Assembly: GCF_001654495.1 (NCBI RefSeq)
Contig: NZ_CP015849.1
Location: forward strand, 6,613,001-6,677,000
Source: Streptomyces sp. SAT1
GTDB taxonomy: Bacteria; Actinomycetota; Actinomycetes; Streptomycetales; Streptomycetaceae
DNA: 64,000 bases
Reading direction: 5' to 3'
In this document: piece after piece, positions 1-31,666 of the stretch
Position numbering within the stretch: position 1 is the first letter of the stretch
Layout: every line of letters starts with the position of its first letter
Notes under the pieces: generated by a model
Told to the model about the DNA's origin: nothing
The model's database searches: none
What the model saw: only the letters and a program-made list of their open reading frames with translations
Translations under genes and position numbers: made by a program

Positions 1-2808
1 GACTGTGACGGCTTCCTGTTCACCGGCAGGTTCTCGGTCCGCAGCCACCCCTGGCTGGCCGACCACGGCGTCTACGACGGCGTGCTGTTCCCCGCCACCG
101 CGTTCCTGGAACTCGCGGTCCGCGCGGGCGACCAGGTCGGCTGCGACCAGGTCGAGGAACTGACCCTGGAGGCACCGCTGGTGCTCCCGGCAGGCGGAGC
201 CGTCGCACTCCAGCTCACCGTCGGAAGCCCGGACGCCTCCGGCACCCGCCCGCTGACCGTCCACGCGCGGGCCGCCGACGACGGCCCCGACGCCCCCTGG
301 ACCCGGCACGCGAGCGGCCTGCTCACCTCCGCCGAGGACCCCGGCCCGGCGGACCCGGCCGAACCGGCGGACCCCGCGGCCTGGCCGCCGCCCGGTGCCG
401 TCCCCCTCGACACGGAAGGCGTGTACGACCGCTTCGCGGACGGCGGATTCGCCTACGGCCCCGCGTTCCAGGGCCTGCGCGCGGCCTGGCGACTCGGCGA
501 CGAGGTGTACGCGGTCGCGAGCCTGCCCCAGGAGCAGCAGCAGGCCGCCGCCGCGTTCGGCCTGCATCCGGCCCTGCTGGACGCCGCCCTGCACGCACTG
601 GTGTTCGACGTACTGGAAGGACCCGCGCAGGGCTGGCTGCCGTTCTCCTGGAACGGGGTGCGCCTGCACGCCTCCGGCGCCACCGAGCTCCGGCTGCGGC
701 TCACCCCCACCGGCCGCGACGCCGTCGCCGTACGGGCGACCGACGCCACCGGACGGCCGGTGCTCTCGGCCCGCTCCCTCGTCCTGCGGCCCGTCTCGCC
801 CGGCCGCTTCCGGGCCGCTCGCACCGGACACCACGAAGAACTCTTCCGCCCCGAGTGGCAGGCCCTGCCCGAGCGCGCCGGGACGGCGGCGGGCACCGTC
901 TCCGGACCGGATTCCTGGGCCGTGCTCGGCACCGGGGACCCCCTGCCGCCCGGCGCCGCGCCGCTCCCCGGCCGTACGGTCACCGACCTCGCCGCGCTGT
1001 CCGCGCTGCTCGACGAGGGGGCCCCGCCGCCCCGGCTGGTCCTGGCCCCCTGCCCGCCCGCCCCCGCCTCGTACACCACGCCCGGCGCCCTCCGCGAAGC
1101 GGTCCACGACGGCCTCGGCACCGTCCTCGCCCTGCTGCGCGACTGGCTGGCCGACGAGCGCCTGACCGGCTCCCGGCTGGTCCTGGTCACCGCGGGCGCG
1201 GTGCCGGTGACCGGCGACGACGTCCCGGACCCGGCCCAGGCCGCGCTCTGGGGCCTGGTCCGCTCGGCGCAGACCGAGAACCCCGACCGCTTCGTCCTGC
1301 TGGACCTCGACGCCCACGAGATCCCGCCCGCCGTACTCGCCGAAGCCCTCGCGTCCGGGGAACCCCAGCTCGCGATCCGCGCCGGGGCCGTCCACATCGC
1401 CCGGCTGGCCCGCGTACCGCTGGCCGCCACCGCCCGCACCCCCGGCTGGGACGGCGACGGAACCGTCCTGATCACCGGCGGCACCGGCGCCATCGGCGCC
1501 CACGTCGCCCGCCACCTGGCCGCCGAGCACGGCGTCCGGCACCTGCTGCTGACCAGCCGCAGCGGCCCCGCCGCCGACGGCGCGGCGGAACTCCTCGCCG
1601 ACCTCGCCGCCCTGGGCGCGCACGCCGAGATCACCGCCTGCGACGCCGCCGACCGCGACGCCCTGGCGGCCCTGCTGGCCGCCCTGCCTCCCGCACACCC
1701 CCTGACCGGCGTGGTGCACGCCGCGGGCGTCCTGGCCGACGGCGTCGTCGCCACCATGACGCCCGAGCAACTGGACCTCGTCCTGCGCCCCAAGGTGGAC
1801 GCCGCGATCAACCTGCACGAACTCACCGCCGGCCTGGACCTGTCCGAGTTCGTGCTGTTCTCGTCCATCGCCGGAGTCTTCGGCGGCATGGGCCAGGGCA
1901 ACTACGCCGCCGCCAACGCCTTCCTGGACGCACTGGCCCACCGGCGCCGCGCCGACGGACTGCCCGGCCGCTCCCTCGCCTGGGGCCTGTGGGCCAACAG
2001 CACCGGGATGACCGGCGGGCTCACGGAGGCGGACCTGCGACGCATCGCCCGGGGCGGGATCGTCGCCTTCGAACCGGCCCGGGGACTGGCGCTGTTCGAC
2101 ACGGCCGGCACCCTCGACGAGCCGGTCGTCCTCCCGCTGCGGCTCGACACCGCGGTCGTCCGCGCCCAGGCCGCCACCGGCGGCGTCCCCGCCGTGCTGC
2201 GCGGCCTGGTGCGCCCCGCCGTCCGGCGCGTCGCCGCGGGCCCCGCCGCCGGCACCGGCCCCGACGGGCCCGAAGCGCTGAAGCGTCGCCTCGGCCCCCT
2301 CGACGACACCCGGCGCGCCCGGGTCCTCCTCGACCTGGTCCGCTCCCACGCCGCCCTGGTCCTCGGCCACAGCGGCCCGGCCGCGATCGAGCCAGGCCGC
2401 GGTCTGCTGGAGGTCGGCTTCGACTCGCTGACCGCGGTGGAACTGCGCAACCGGCTGCGCGCCGCCACCGGCCACCCCCTGCCGGCCACCCTGCTCTTCG
2501 ACCACCCCACCCCGGCCGCGATCGCCGCACACCTCGCCGCCGAACTGGCCCCCGGGACCGGGCCGGGCCCGATCCCCGGCCTCGCCGAACTGGACCGCCT
2601 CGAAGGCGCCCTCGACGGCGGTGTCGACGACCCGGCGGACCGCGAACGGCTCGCCGGCCGGCTCCGGGAACTCCTGGGGCGCCTCGACGCGGCGGCCACC
2701 GCGGCCGACGGCGACGGCACGGCGGCCGGCTCCCTCGAGGACCGCATGGACGGCGCCAGCGACGACGAACTCTTCGACCTCATCGACAACGAGCTCGGTC
2801 TGTCATGA
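1..2808 (+). CDS. bafAII: Modular type I PKS, C-terminal part (module 6: DH-KR-ACP), 5' truncated by window
   Basis: The reading frame is open from base 1, so the KS and AT of this module lie outside the window. Visible domains are DH (bases 1 to about 800, motif HPWLADH and later HPALLDAALH), KR (TGGTGAIG from about 1470, catalytic YAAAN near 1905) and ACP (GFDSL, Ser codon 2425-2427). There is no ER, so the module should leave a double bond. The C-terminus ends in a docking-type tail (ASDDELFDLIDNELG), matching the N-terminal helix of the next PKS protein. The DH motif deviates: HGVYDGVLFP has Asp where HxxxGxxxxP has Gly. The KR has LAD where B-type KRs have LDD. The bafilomycin module-6 assignment is inferred from the domain order of all following modules; the symbol follows Streptomyces lohii usage and is provisional. 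Confidence 0.85.
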   Translation, partial: DCDGFLFTGRFSVRSHPWLADHGVYDGVLFPATAFLELAVRAGDQVGCDQVEELTLEAPLVLPAGGAVALQLTVGSPDASGTRPLTVHARAADDGPDAPWTRHASGLLTSAEDPGPADPAEPADPAAWPPPGAVPLDTEGVYDRFADGGFAYGPAFQGLRAAWRLGDEVYAVASLPQEQQQAAAAFGLHPALLDAALHALVFDVLEGPAQGWLPFSWNGVRLHASGATELRLRLTPTGRDAVAVRATDATGRPVLSARSLVLRPVSPGRFRAARTGHHEELFRPEWQALPERAGTAAGTVSGPDSWAVLGTGDPLPPGAAPLPGRTVTDLAALSALLDEGAPPPRLVLAPCPPAPASYTTPGALREAVHDGLGTVLALLRDWLADERLTGSRLVLVTAGAVPVTGDDVPDPAQAALWGLVRSAQTENPDRFVLLDLDAHEIPPAVLAEALASGEPQLAIRAGAVHIARLARVPLAATARTPGWDGDGTVLITGGTGAIGAHVARHLAAEHGVRHLLLTSRSGPAADGAAELLADLAALGAHAEITACDAADRDALAALLAALPPAHPLTGVVHAAGVLADGVVATMTPEQLDLVLRPKVDAAINLHELTAGLDLSEFVLFSSIAGVFGGMGQGNYAAANAFLDALAHRRRADGLPGRSLAWGLWANSTGMTGGLTEADLRRIARGGIVAFEPARGLALFDTAGTLDEPVVLPLRLDTAVVRAQAATGGVPAVLRGLVRPAVRRVAAGPAAGTGPDGPEALKRRLGPLDDTRRARVLLDLVRSHAALVLGHSGPAAIEPGRGLLEVGFDSLTAVELRNRLRAATGHPLPATLLFDHPTPAAIAAHLAAELAPGTGPGPIPGLAELDRLEGALDGGVDDPADRERLAGRLRELLGRLDAAATAADGDGTAAGSLEDRMDGASDDELFDLIDNELGLS

Positions 2809-2845
2809 CACCGACCCGACACGCGAACCAGGACGGCGGCTCCCG

Positions 2846-14791
<11,946 letters not shown>

Positions 14792-14867
14792 CCAGGGCAC
14801 CGGTCCGCGTATCCCGCGTATCCCGAGACGAGACCCGAGCAGCCCGAGACGAAAGCAGCGGTGTCCA

Positions 14868-25285
<10,418 letters not shown>

Positions 25286-25316
25286 CCGACAGCAGCAGAA
25301 GGAGAAGCCGACTGCC

Positions 25317-28300
25317 ATGCCCACCGACACGGATCAGGTGGTCGCCGCCCTGCGCGCCGCGCTGCTGGACAACCAGCGTCTGCGCCAGGAGAACCGACGG
25401 CTCCGCGACGACTTCGCCGAGCCCGTGGCCATCGTGGCGATGAGCTGCCGCTATCCCGGCGGTGTGCGTACCCCGGAAGACCTGTGGGAGCTTCTGGTCA
25501 AGGAACGCGACGCGGTCTCGGCGTTCCCCACCGACCGCGGCTGGGACGTCGAGGGAGGCTTCGACGCGGACCCCGACGCCCCCGGCACGTTCTACGTCCG
25601 TGAAGGCGGCTTCCTCCACGACGCGACCGGCTTCGACCCCGGCTTCTTCGGCATCTCCCCGCGCGAGGCCCTGGCCATGGACCCGCAGCAGCGGCTGCTG
25701 CTGGAGGCGTCCTGGGAAGCGGTGGAACGCGCGGGCATCGACCCGACGACCCTGCGCGGCAGCCGCACCGGCGTCTACACCGGAGTGATCCACGGCGAGT
25801 ACGCGTCCCGGCTCGACCGGGTGCCCGACGAGGTGGAGGGCTTCCTCGGCACCGGCAGCATCCCGAGCGTCGCCTCGGGCCGGATCGCCTACGCCCTGGG
25901 CCTGGAAGGCCCGGCGGTCACCCTGGACACCGCCTGCTCGTCCTCCCTGGTCGCCGTCCACCTCGCCTGCCAGGGGCTGCGCTCCGGCGACACCACCCTT
26001 GCCCTGGCCGGCGGAGTGACCGTGATGTCCACCCCCGGGCTGTACGCCGGATTCAGCCGCCAGCGCGGCCTGGCCCCCGACGGACGCAGCAAGTCCTTCT
26101 CGGCCGCTGCCGACGGAGCCGGGTTCGGGGAGGGCCTGGGCCTGCTCCTGCTGGAACGGCTCTCCGACGCCCGGCGCGCGGGACATCCCGTCCTGGCCGT
26201 CGTCCGGGGCTCGGCCGTCAACCAGGACGGCGCCAGCAACGGGCTGACCGCCCCGAACGGGCCCGCGCAGCAGCGTGTGATCGGCCAGGCGCTCGCCCGT
26301 GCCGGACTCGCCCCGTCGGAGGTGGACATGGTGGAGGCGCACGGCACCGGCACCGTGCTCGGCGATCCCATCGAGGCCCAGGCGCTGCTGGCCACGTACG
26401 GCCAGGACCGGCCCGCCGGGCGGCCGCTGCGGCTGGGATCGCTGAAGTCCAACCTGTCCCACACCCAGGCCGCCGCGGGCGTCGGCGGGGTGATCAAGTC
26501 GGTGCTGGCGATGCGGCACGGCGTGATGCCGCGCACGCTGCACGTCGACCGCCCCTCGCCCCGCGTCGACTGGGCCGAGGGAGCCGTCCGCCTGCTCACC
26601 GAGGCCACCCCCTGGCCGGAGACGGGACGGCCGCGCCGGGCCGGGGTGTCCTCCTTCGGCGCCAGCGGGACCAACGCCCACGTCATCCTCGAACAGGCCC
26701 CCGCCGCACCGGCGGCCCCCGCCGCACCGACCGGCGCGCCGGTCGCCGCCGTCCCCTGGATCCTGTCGGCGCGTACGCCCGACGCGCTGCGCGCCCAGGC
26801 GGCGGCGCTGCATGAGCGGGTGGTGGCGGACCCGGGTCTGAGCGTGGTGGACGTGGGCCATTCGCTGGCGGTGGGGCGGTCACGGTTCGCGGAGCGTGCC
26901 GTGGTGGTGGGGGCGGACCGGGGCGAACTGCTGGCCGGTGTCGCCGCCCTGTCACGGGGTGCGGGCTCTGCGGGCGTGGTGGTCGGCGGTGGGCAGCTCC
27001 CGGGCCGTTCGGTGCTCGTGTTCCCGGGCCACGGCTCGCAGTGGGCGGGGATGGCTGCGGGGCTGCTGGATGAGTCGGAGGTCTTCGCGGGGCGGATGGC
27101 GGAGTGCGGGCGGGCTCTGGCGCCTTATGCGGACTGGTCGTTGGCTGACGCGCTGGGTTCGGAGCGGCTGCTGAAGCAGGTCGACGTGGTGCAGCCGGTG
27201 TTGTGGGCGGTGATGGTGTCGCTGGCGGAGGTGTGGCGTTCGTTCGGTGTGGTTCCGGACGCCGTGGTCGGTCACTCGCAGGGGGAGATCGCGGCCGCCT
27301 GTGTGGCGGGTGGTCTGAGTCTGGAGGACGGGGCGCGCGTGGTCGCGTTGCGCTCCCGTGCCGTGGGCGTGCTGGTGGGTCGCGGCGGCATGGCGTCGGT
27401 CCCGTTGCCGGTGGACGTGGTGCGGGAGCGTACCGCCCCGTGGGGTGGCCGGTTGTCGGTGGCCGCGGTCAACGGCCCGTCCTCGACGGTGGTTTCGGGC
27501 GCAGCGGACGCGGTCACGGCACTGGTGGAGGAACTCCTCCAGGAAGGGGTGTGGGCGAGCCTCATCGACGTCGACTACGCGTCGCACTCCTCGCACGTGG
27601 AGGAGATCCGCGAGCGCCTGCTGTCCGACCTGGACGGCATCACCCCGCTCTCGGGCGCGGTGCCGTACTACTCCAGCGTGACCGGCGGCCCGCTCGACAC
27701 GAAGGCCCTGGACGCCGAGTACTGGTACCGCAACCTCCGGCAGACGGTCGAGTTCGAGCGGGCGACCCGCTCGCTCCTCGCGGCCGGACACCGCGTCTTC
27801 ATCGAGTCCAGCCCCCAGCCTGCCCTGATGTACGGGATCGAGGACACGGCCGCCGACGCGGGCGCTCCGCAGACGCTGGTGCTCGACACCCTGCGGCGCG
27901 GGGCCGGAGGGCTCCGCCGGTTCCAGACCGCCCTCGCCGAGGCACACGTCCGGGGCCTGCGCGTCGACTGGGAGCGGCTGTTCGCGGGAACCGGCGCCCA
28001 GCGGGTGGACCTGCCCACCTACGCCTTCCAGCGACGCCGCTACTGGCTCGACGCCCCGCCGGCCGACCGGGACCCGGCGGCCGTCGGCCAGTCCGCCGTG
28101 GACCACCCGCTGCTCGGCGCCGCGGTCGAACTGCCCGACGACACGGGCACCCTCTTCACCGGCCGGCTCTCTACGGCCACCCACCCCTGGCTCGCCGACC
28201 ATTCCGTGGCCGGAGCCGTGATCCTGCCCGGCGCGGCCCTCGTGGAGCTGGCCGCGCACGTGGGCCGCCGCCTCGGCTGCGCCCTGGTGGAGGAACTGAC

Positions 28301-31300
28301 CCTCGCGGCCCCGCTGCTGCTGCCCGGCGACGCCGCCGACGACCACGCCGTACAACTGCGCGTACGGGTGGGTGCCGAGGACGGCACAGGACGGCGCCCC
28401 GTGGAGTTCCACTCCCGGCCCGAGGCCGCCCCCGGCGCCGCCGCCCCGCCCTGGACCCGGCACGCGACCGGCACGGTCGGCCCCCAGGACCGCTCGGCCG
28501 ACGGGGACGACACGGCCGAAGCGGCCGGCGCGTGGCCCCCGCCCGGCGCCGTCCCCCTGGACGTGGACGAACTGTACGGGCTGCTCGAAGCCCGGGGTGT
28601 CGCCTACGGCCCGGCGTTCCGGGGCCTGCGCGCCGCCTGGCGCACCCCGGACGCGATCCACGCCGAAGTGGCCCTGCCCGACGACGTCCCCGGCACCGGA
28701 GCCGACGGCTTCGCCGTGCACCCGGCCCTCCTGGACGCGGCCCTCCAGACGGCCGGTCTGCGCGAGGGCGCCGGGACCGCGGAGCCCGCCGACGGCGTCC
28801 CTCTGCCCTTCTCCTGGCAGCGCGTCGCGATCGGAACCTCCGACGCGGCGGTCCTGCGCGTCCGGCTGCGCCCCGACGGCCCCGACACCGTCACCGCGCG
28901 GATCACCGACCCCTCGGGGCGCACCGTGGCGACCGTGGGCTCGCTCACCCTGCGCACGGCGTCCCCCGCCGCACTGCGGACGTCCTCCGGCTCCGTCTTC
29001 CACGTCGGCTGGACGCCGGTCACCGCCGGGCCCGGCCCGCGCCCGGTCACCCGCTGGGGTGTCCTCGGCCCGCGGGACGAGCGGCTGCTGCCGGCCGCCT
29101 TCGCCGCCGAACCCCTGTCCGCGACACCCGACGCGATGCTGCTGATCTGCCCCCCGTCCGCCGGCACCGGGACCGCGGCCGGTGCGACCGGGGACGACCC
29201 CGCCCGGGACGCGGACCCCGAGGCGGTGCACCGGGTCGTGTCCGGGGTCCTGGACCGTCTCCAGGCCCACCTGGCCGACGACAGCACCGCCCGTACGCCC
29301 CTGGTGGTGCTCACCCGGGGCGCGACCGGCCCGCGCCGCGCGCGGCCGCAGCCGGCGGACCTCGGCGCGGCGGCCGTCTGGGGCCTGGTCAGGGCCGCTC
29401 AGCTCGAACACCCCGACCGGTTCGTGCTGCTGGACACCGAAGAGCCGGACCCGGACGGTCTCGGCGACGCGCTCGCCGAGCTCCTCGCCACGGGCGAACC
29501 ACAGGCGGCCCTGCGCGGCGGCGTCCTGTACGCGCCCCGACTGACGCGGCCGTCGGCCGCCACCGTCACCAAGGCCCCCGCCCCCGCGGCGGCGACCGGG
29601 CCGGACGGTCCGTTCGGGCCGTCCGAGGGGACGGTACTGCTGAGCGGCGGCGGCGCTCTCGCGGCCGTCCTGGCGCGTCATCTGGTCGCCGCGCACGGGG
29701 TGCGCCACCTCCTTGTGCTGAGCCGCCGCGGCGCCGACGCCCCGGGCCTGCCGGAGCTGACGGCGGAGCTGGCCGGGGCCGGAGCCGAACTGACCGCCGT
29801 CAGCTGTGACGTGTCCGACCGCCAGGCACTGGCCGCAGCGCTCGCGGCCGTCCCCGAACGTCATCCGCTGTGCGCCGTGGTCCACACCGCCGGAGTGCTC
29901 GACGACGGCCTGCTGGACGGGCTGACCGGGGAGCGGACGACCGCCGTCCTGCGGCCCAAGCTCGACGCCGCCCACCACCTCGACCGGCTGACGCGCGGGG
30001 CGGACCTCTCGGCGTTCGTCGTCTTCTCCTCCGCCGCAGGCGTGCTGGGCAGCCCCGGCCAGGCGTCCTACTCGGCCGCCAACGCCGCGCTCGACGCCCT
30101 CACCGCGGAACGCCGACGGCTCGGGCTCCCCGGCCTGTCCCTGGCCTGGGGGCCCTGGGAGCGGGTCAGCGGGATGACGGCGGAGCTGGGCGGCGCCGAA
30201 CGGCGGCGCATCGACCGGCGCGGCGCCCGCGGCCTCCTTGACGAGGAGGCCATGGCACTGCTGGACGCGGTGTGTGCCGCGGACGCCGCCCCGCCGGAAG
30301 ACGGGAGCCCCGTCGTCCTGGCCCACCTCGACCTCACCGTGCGCGGCGACGGCCCGGTGCACCCCATGCTGCGCTCCCTGGTCCGGCGCGGCCCGGCCGC
30401 GCCGGCCGGGGCGAAGGGGGCGCCGACCGCCGCAGCGGCGCTGCGGCACCGGCTCGACGCCGCCGCCGACGCACAGGAACACGAGCTGGTCCTGCGCGAA
30501 CTCGTCCTCGCCCAGGCCGCCGAAGTCCTCGGCCACACCGACTCCGGGGCGCTGTCCGCGACGGTGCCCTTCCTCGCCGCCGGATTCGACTCGTTGACAG
30601 CGGTCGAGCTCCGCAACCGGCTGGCCGCCGTCACCGGACTGCGGTTACGGCCCTCCGCCGTCTTCGACAGCGGCACCCCCGCCGCGCTCGCGGCGCGCCT
30701 CGCCGCCGAGGCCCGGACGGAGGACACCCCCCGGCCCGAAGCGGCCCCCGCGACCGGCGCCGCCGCGTCCGGCACCGGCACCGGGCCTGACACCGGCGCC
30801 GCCGACCCGGTGAGCGTGCTGTTCCGCCGGGCCTGCGCACTCGGCCGGACCGACGAGGGCATCGCCCTGCTCAAGAACGCCTCCGCCCTCCGCCCGGCCT
30901 TCCACAGCGGCGCCGACCTCGTGGCCGCAGGCACCGGCCCGCGGCTGCTGCGCCTGAACGAGCGCGCCGACGCCCCCGTGCTCGTCTGCTTCGGCTCCGT
31001 CGTCGCCCTCGGCGGCGCCCACCAGTACGCCCGCTTCGCCTCCCGTTTCCGGGACCGCTACGCCGTCGCCGCCCTGGACGCCCCCGGATTCACCCCCGAG
31101 GAGGAACTGCCCGCCGACATGCGGGCCCTGCTGGACTTCCAGGCGACGACACTGCTCCGGGAACTGCCCGGACGGACGCTCGTCCTGGCCGGCTCCTCCT
31201 CCGGCGGCACGCTCGCCCACGGGGTCGCCGCCGAGCTGGAACGGCGCGGCGAGGGCCCGGCGGCCGTGGTGCTGCTGGACACCTACCTCTCCGACAACCA

Positions 31301-31649
31301 GGGCATCACCCAGTTCAACGACGTCCTGCTGGGCGGCATGTTCGCCCGCGAGGACCGGGCGGCCCCGATGGACGGGACCCGGCTGACCGCGATGGGCGGC
31401 TACTTCCGTCTGCTCGACGACTGGCGTCCACCGGCGGTCCGCGCCCCGCTGCTGCTGGTCCGCGCCTCCACCCCGCTCGGCCGCCCGTCCGCCGAAGCCG
31501 GTGACTGGCGCTCCTCCTGGGCCGGTGCCGACACCGTCGTCGACGTTCCCGGAGACCACTTCTCGATCATGGAACAGCACGTCGCGACCACCGGCGACGC
31601 CGTCGCCGACTGGCTCGGCACCACCCTCCGCACCCCCGACGGCCTGTGA
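25317..31649 (+). CDS. bafAV: Terminal type I PKS module with thioesterase: KS-AT-DH-KR-ACP-TE (module 11)
   Basis: ATG 25317 is chosen because GAAGGAG ends 12 bases upstream and the protein then opens with a coiled-coil docking region (DQVVAALRAALLDNQRLRQE). An in-frame GTG at 25278 overlaps the previous gene. Domains: KS 37-460 (Cys codon 25935), AT 565-860, DH 930-1220, KR 1437-1660, ACP 1719-1795 (Ser codon 30591, TTA codon 30645), TE 1829-2110 with GSSSGG (Ser about 1961), LLDTY and GDHF. The TE releases and macrolactonises the chain. AT11 has GHGSQ in place of GQGSQ and SPQPAL in place of SPHPVL. The KR11 nucleotide motif is degenerate (SGGGALAA). In bafilomycins this module installs the C2 methoxy unit; the AT sequence alone does not prove methoxymalonyl over methylmalonyl. 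Confidence 0.92.
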   Translation: MPTDTDQVVAALRAALLDNQRLRQENRRLRDDFAEPVAIVAMSCRYPGGVRTPEDLWELLVKERDAVSAFPTDRGWDVEGGFDADPDAPGTFYVREGGFLHDATGFDPGFFGISPREALAMDPQQRLLLEASWEAVERAGIDPTTLRGSRTGVYTGVIHGEYASRLDRVPDEVEGFLGTGSIPSVASGRIAYALGLEGPAVTLDTACSSSLVAVHLACQGLRSGDTTLALAGGVTVMSTPGLYAGFSRQRGLAPDGRSKSFSAAADGAGFGEGLGLLLLERLSDARRAGHPVLAVVRGSAVNQDGASNGLTAPNGPAQQRVIGQALARAGLAPSEVDMVEAHGTGTVLGDPIEAQALLATYGQDRPAGRPLRLGSLKSNLSHTQAAAGVGGVIKSVLAMRHGVMPRTLHVDRPSPRVDWAEGAVRLLTEATPWPETGRPRRAGVSSFGASGTNAHVILEQAPAAPAAPAAPTGAPVAAVPWILSARTPDALRAQAAALHERVVADPGLSVVDVGHSLAVGRSRFAERAVVVGADRGELLAGVAALSRGAGSAGVVVGGGQLPGRSVLVFPGHGSQWAGMAAGLLDESEVFAGRMAECGRALAPYADWSLADALGSERLLKQVDVVQPVLWAVMVSLAEVWRSFGVVPDAVVGHSQGEIAAACVAGGLSLEDGARVVALRSRAVGVLVGRGGMASVPLPVDVVRERTAPWGGRLSVAAVNGPSSTVVSGAADAVTALVEELLQEGVWASLIDVDYASHSSHVEEIRERLLSDLDGITPLSGAVPYYSSVTGGPLDTKALDAEYWYRNLRQTVEFERATRSLLAAGHRVFIESSPQPALMYGIEDTAADAGAPQTLVLDTLRRGAGGLRRFQTALAEAHVRGLRVDWERLFAGTGAQRVDLPTYAFQRRRYWLDAPPADRDPAAVGQSAVDHPLLGAAVELPDDTGTLFTGRLSTATHPWLADHSVAGAVILPGAALVELAAHVGRRLGCALVEELTLAAPLLLPGDAADDHAVQLRVRVGAEDGTGRRPVEFHSRPEAAPGAAAPPWTRHATGTVGPQDRSADGDDTAEAAGAWPPPGAVPLDVDELYGLLEARGVAYGPAFRGLRAAWRTPDAIHAEVALPDDVPGTGADGFAVHPALLDAALQTAGLREGAGTAEPADGVPLPFSWQRVAIGTSDAAVLRVRLRPDGPDTVTARITDPSGRTVATVGSLTLRTASPAALRTSSGSVFHVGWTPVTAGPGPRPVTRWGVLGPRDERLLPAAFAAEPLSATPDAMLLICPPSAGTGTAAGATGDDPARDADPEAVHRVVSGVLDRLQAHLADDSTARTPLVVLTRGATGPRRARPQPADLGAAAVWGLVRAAQLEHPDRFVLLDTEEPDPDGLGDALAELLATGEPQAALRGGVLYAPRLTRPSAATVTKAPAPAAATGPDGPFGPSEGTVLLSGGGALAAVLARHLVAAHGVRHLLVLSRRGADAPGLPELTAELAGAGAELTAVSCDVSDRQALAAALAAVPERHPLCAVVHTAGVLDDGLLDGLTGERTTAVLRPKLDAAHHLDRLTRGADLSAFVVFSSAAGVLGSPGQASYSAANAALDALTAERRRLGLPGLSLAWGPWERVSGMTAELGGAERRRIDRRGARGLLDEEAMALLDAVCAADAAPPEDGSPVVLAHLDLTVRGDGPVHPMLRSLVRRGPAAPAGAKGAPTAAAALRHRLDAAADAQEHELVLRELVLAQAAEVLGHTDSGALSATVPFLAAGFDSLTAVELRNRLAAVTGLRLRPSAVFDSGTPAALAARLAAEARTEDTPRPEAAPATGAAASGTGTGPDTGAADPVSVLFRRACALGRTDEGIALLKNASALRPAFHSGADLVAAGTGPRLLRLNERADAPVLVCFGSVVALGGAHQYARFASRFRDRYAVAALDAPGFTPEEELPADMRALLDFQATTLLRELPGRTLVLAGSSSGGTLAHGVAAELERRGEGPAAVVLLDTYLSDNQGITQFNDVLLGGMFAREDRAAPMDGTRLTAMGGYFRLLDDWRPPAVRAPLLLVRASTPLGRPSAEAGDWRSSWAGADTVVDVPGDHFSIMEQHVATTGDAVADWLGTTLRTPDGL

Positions 31650-31666
31650 TGACGAAGGAGAACCCA

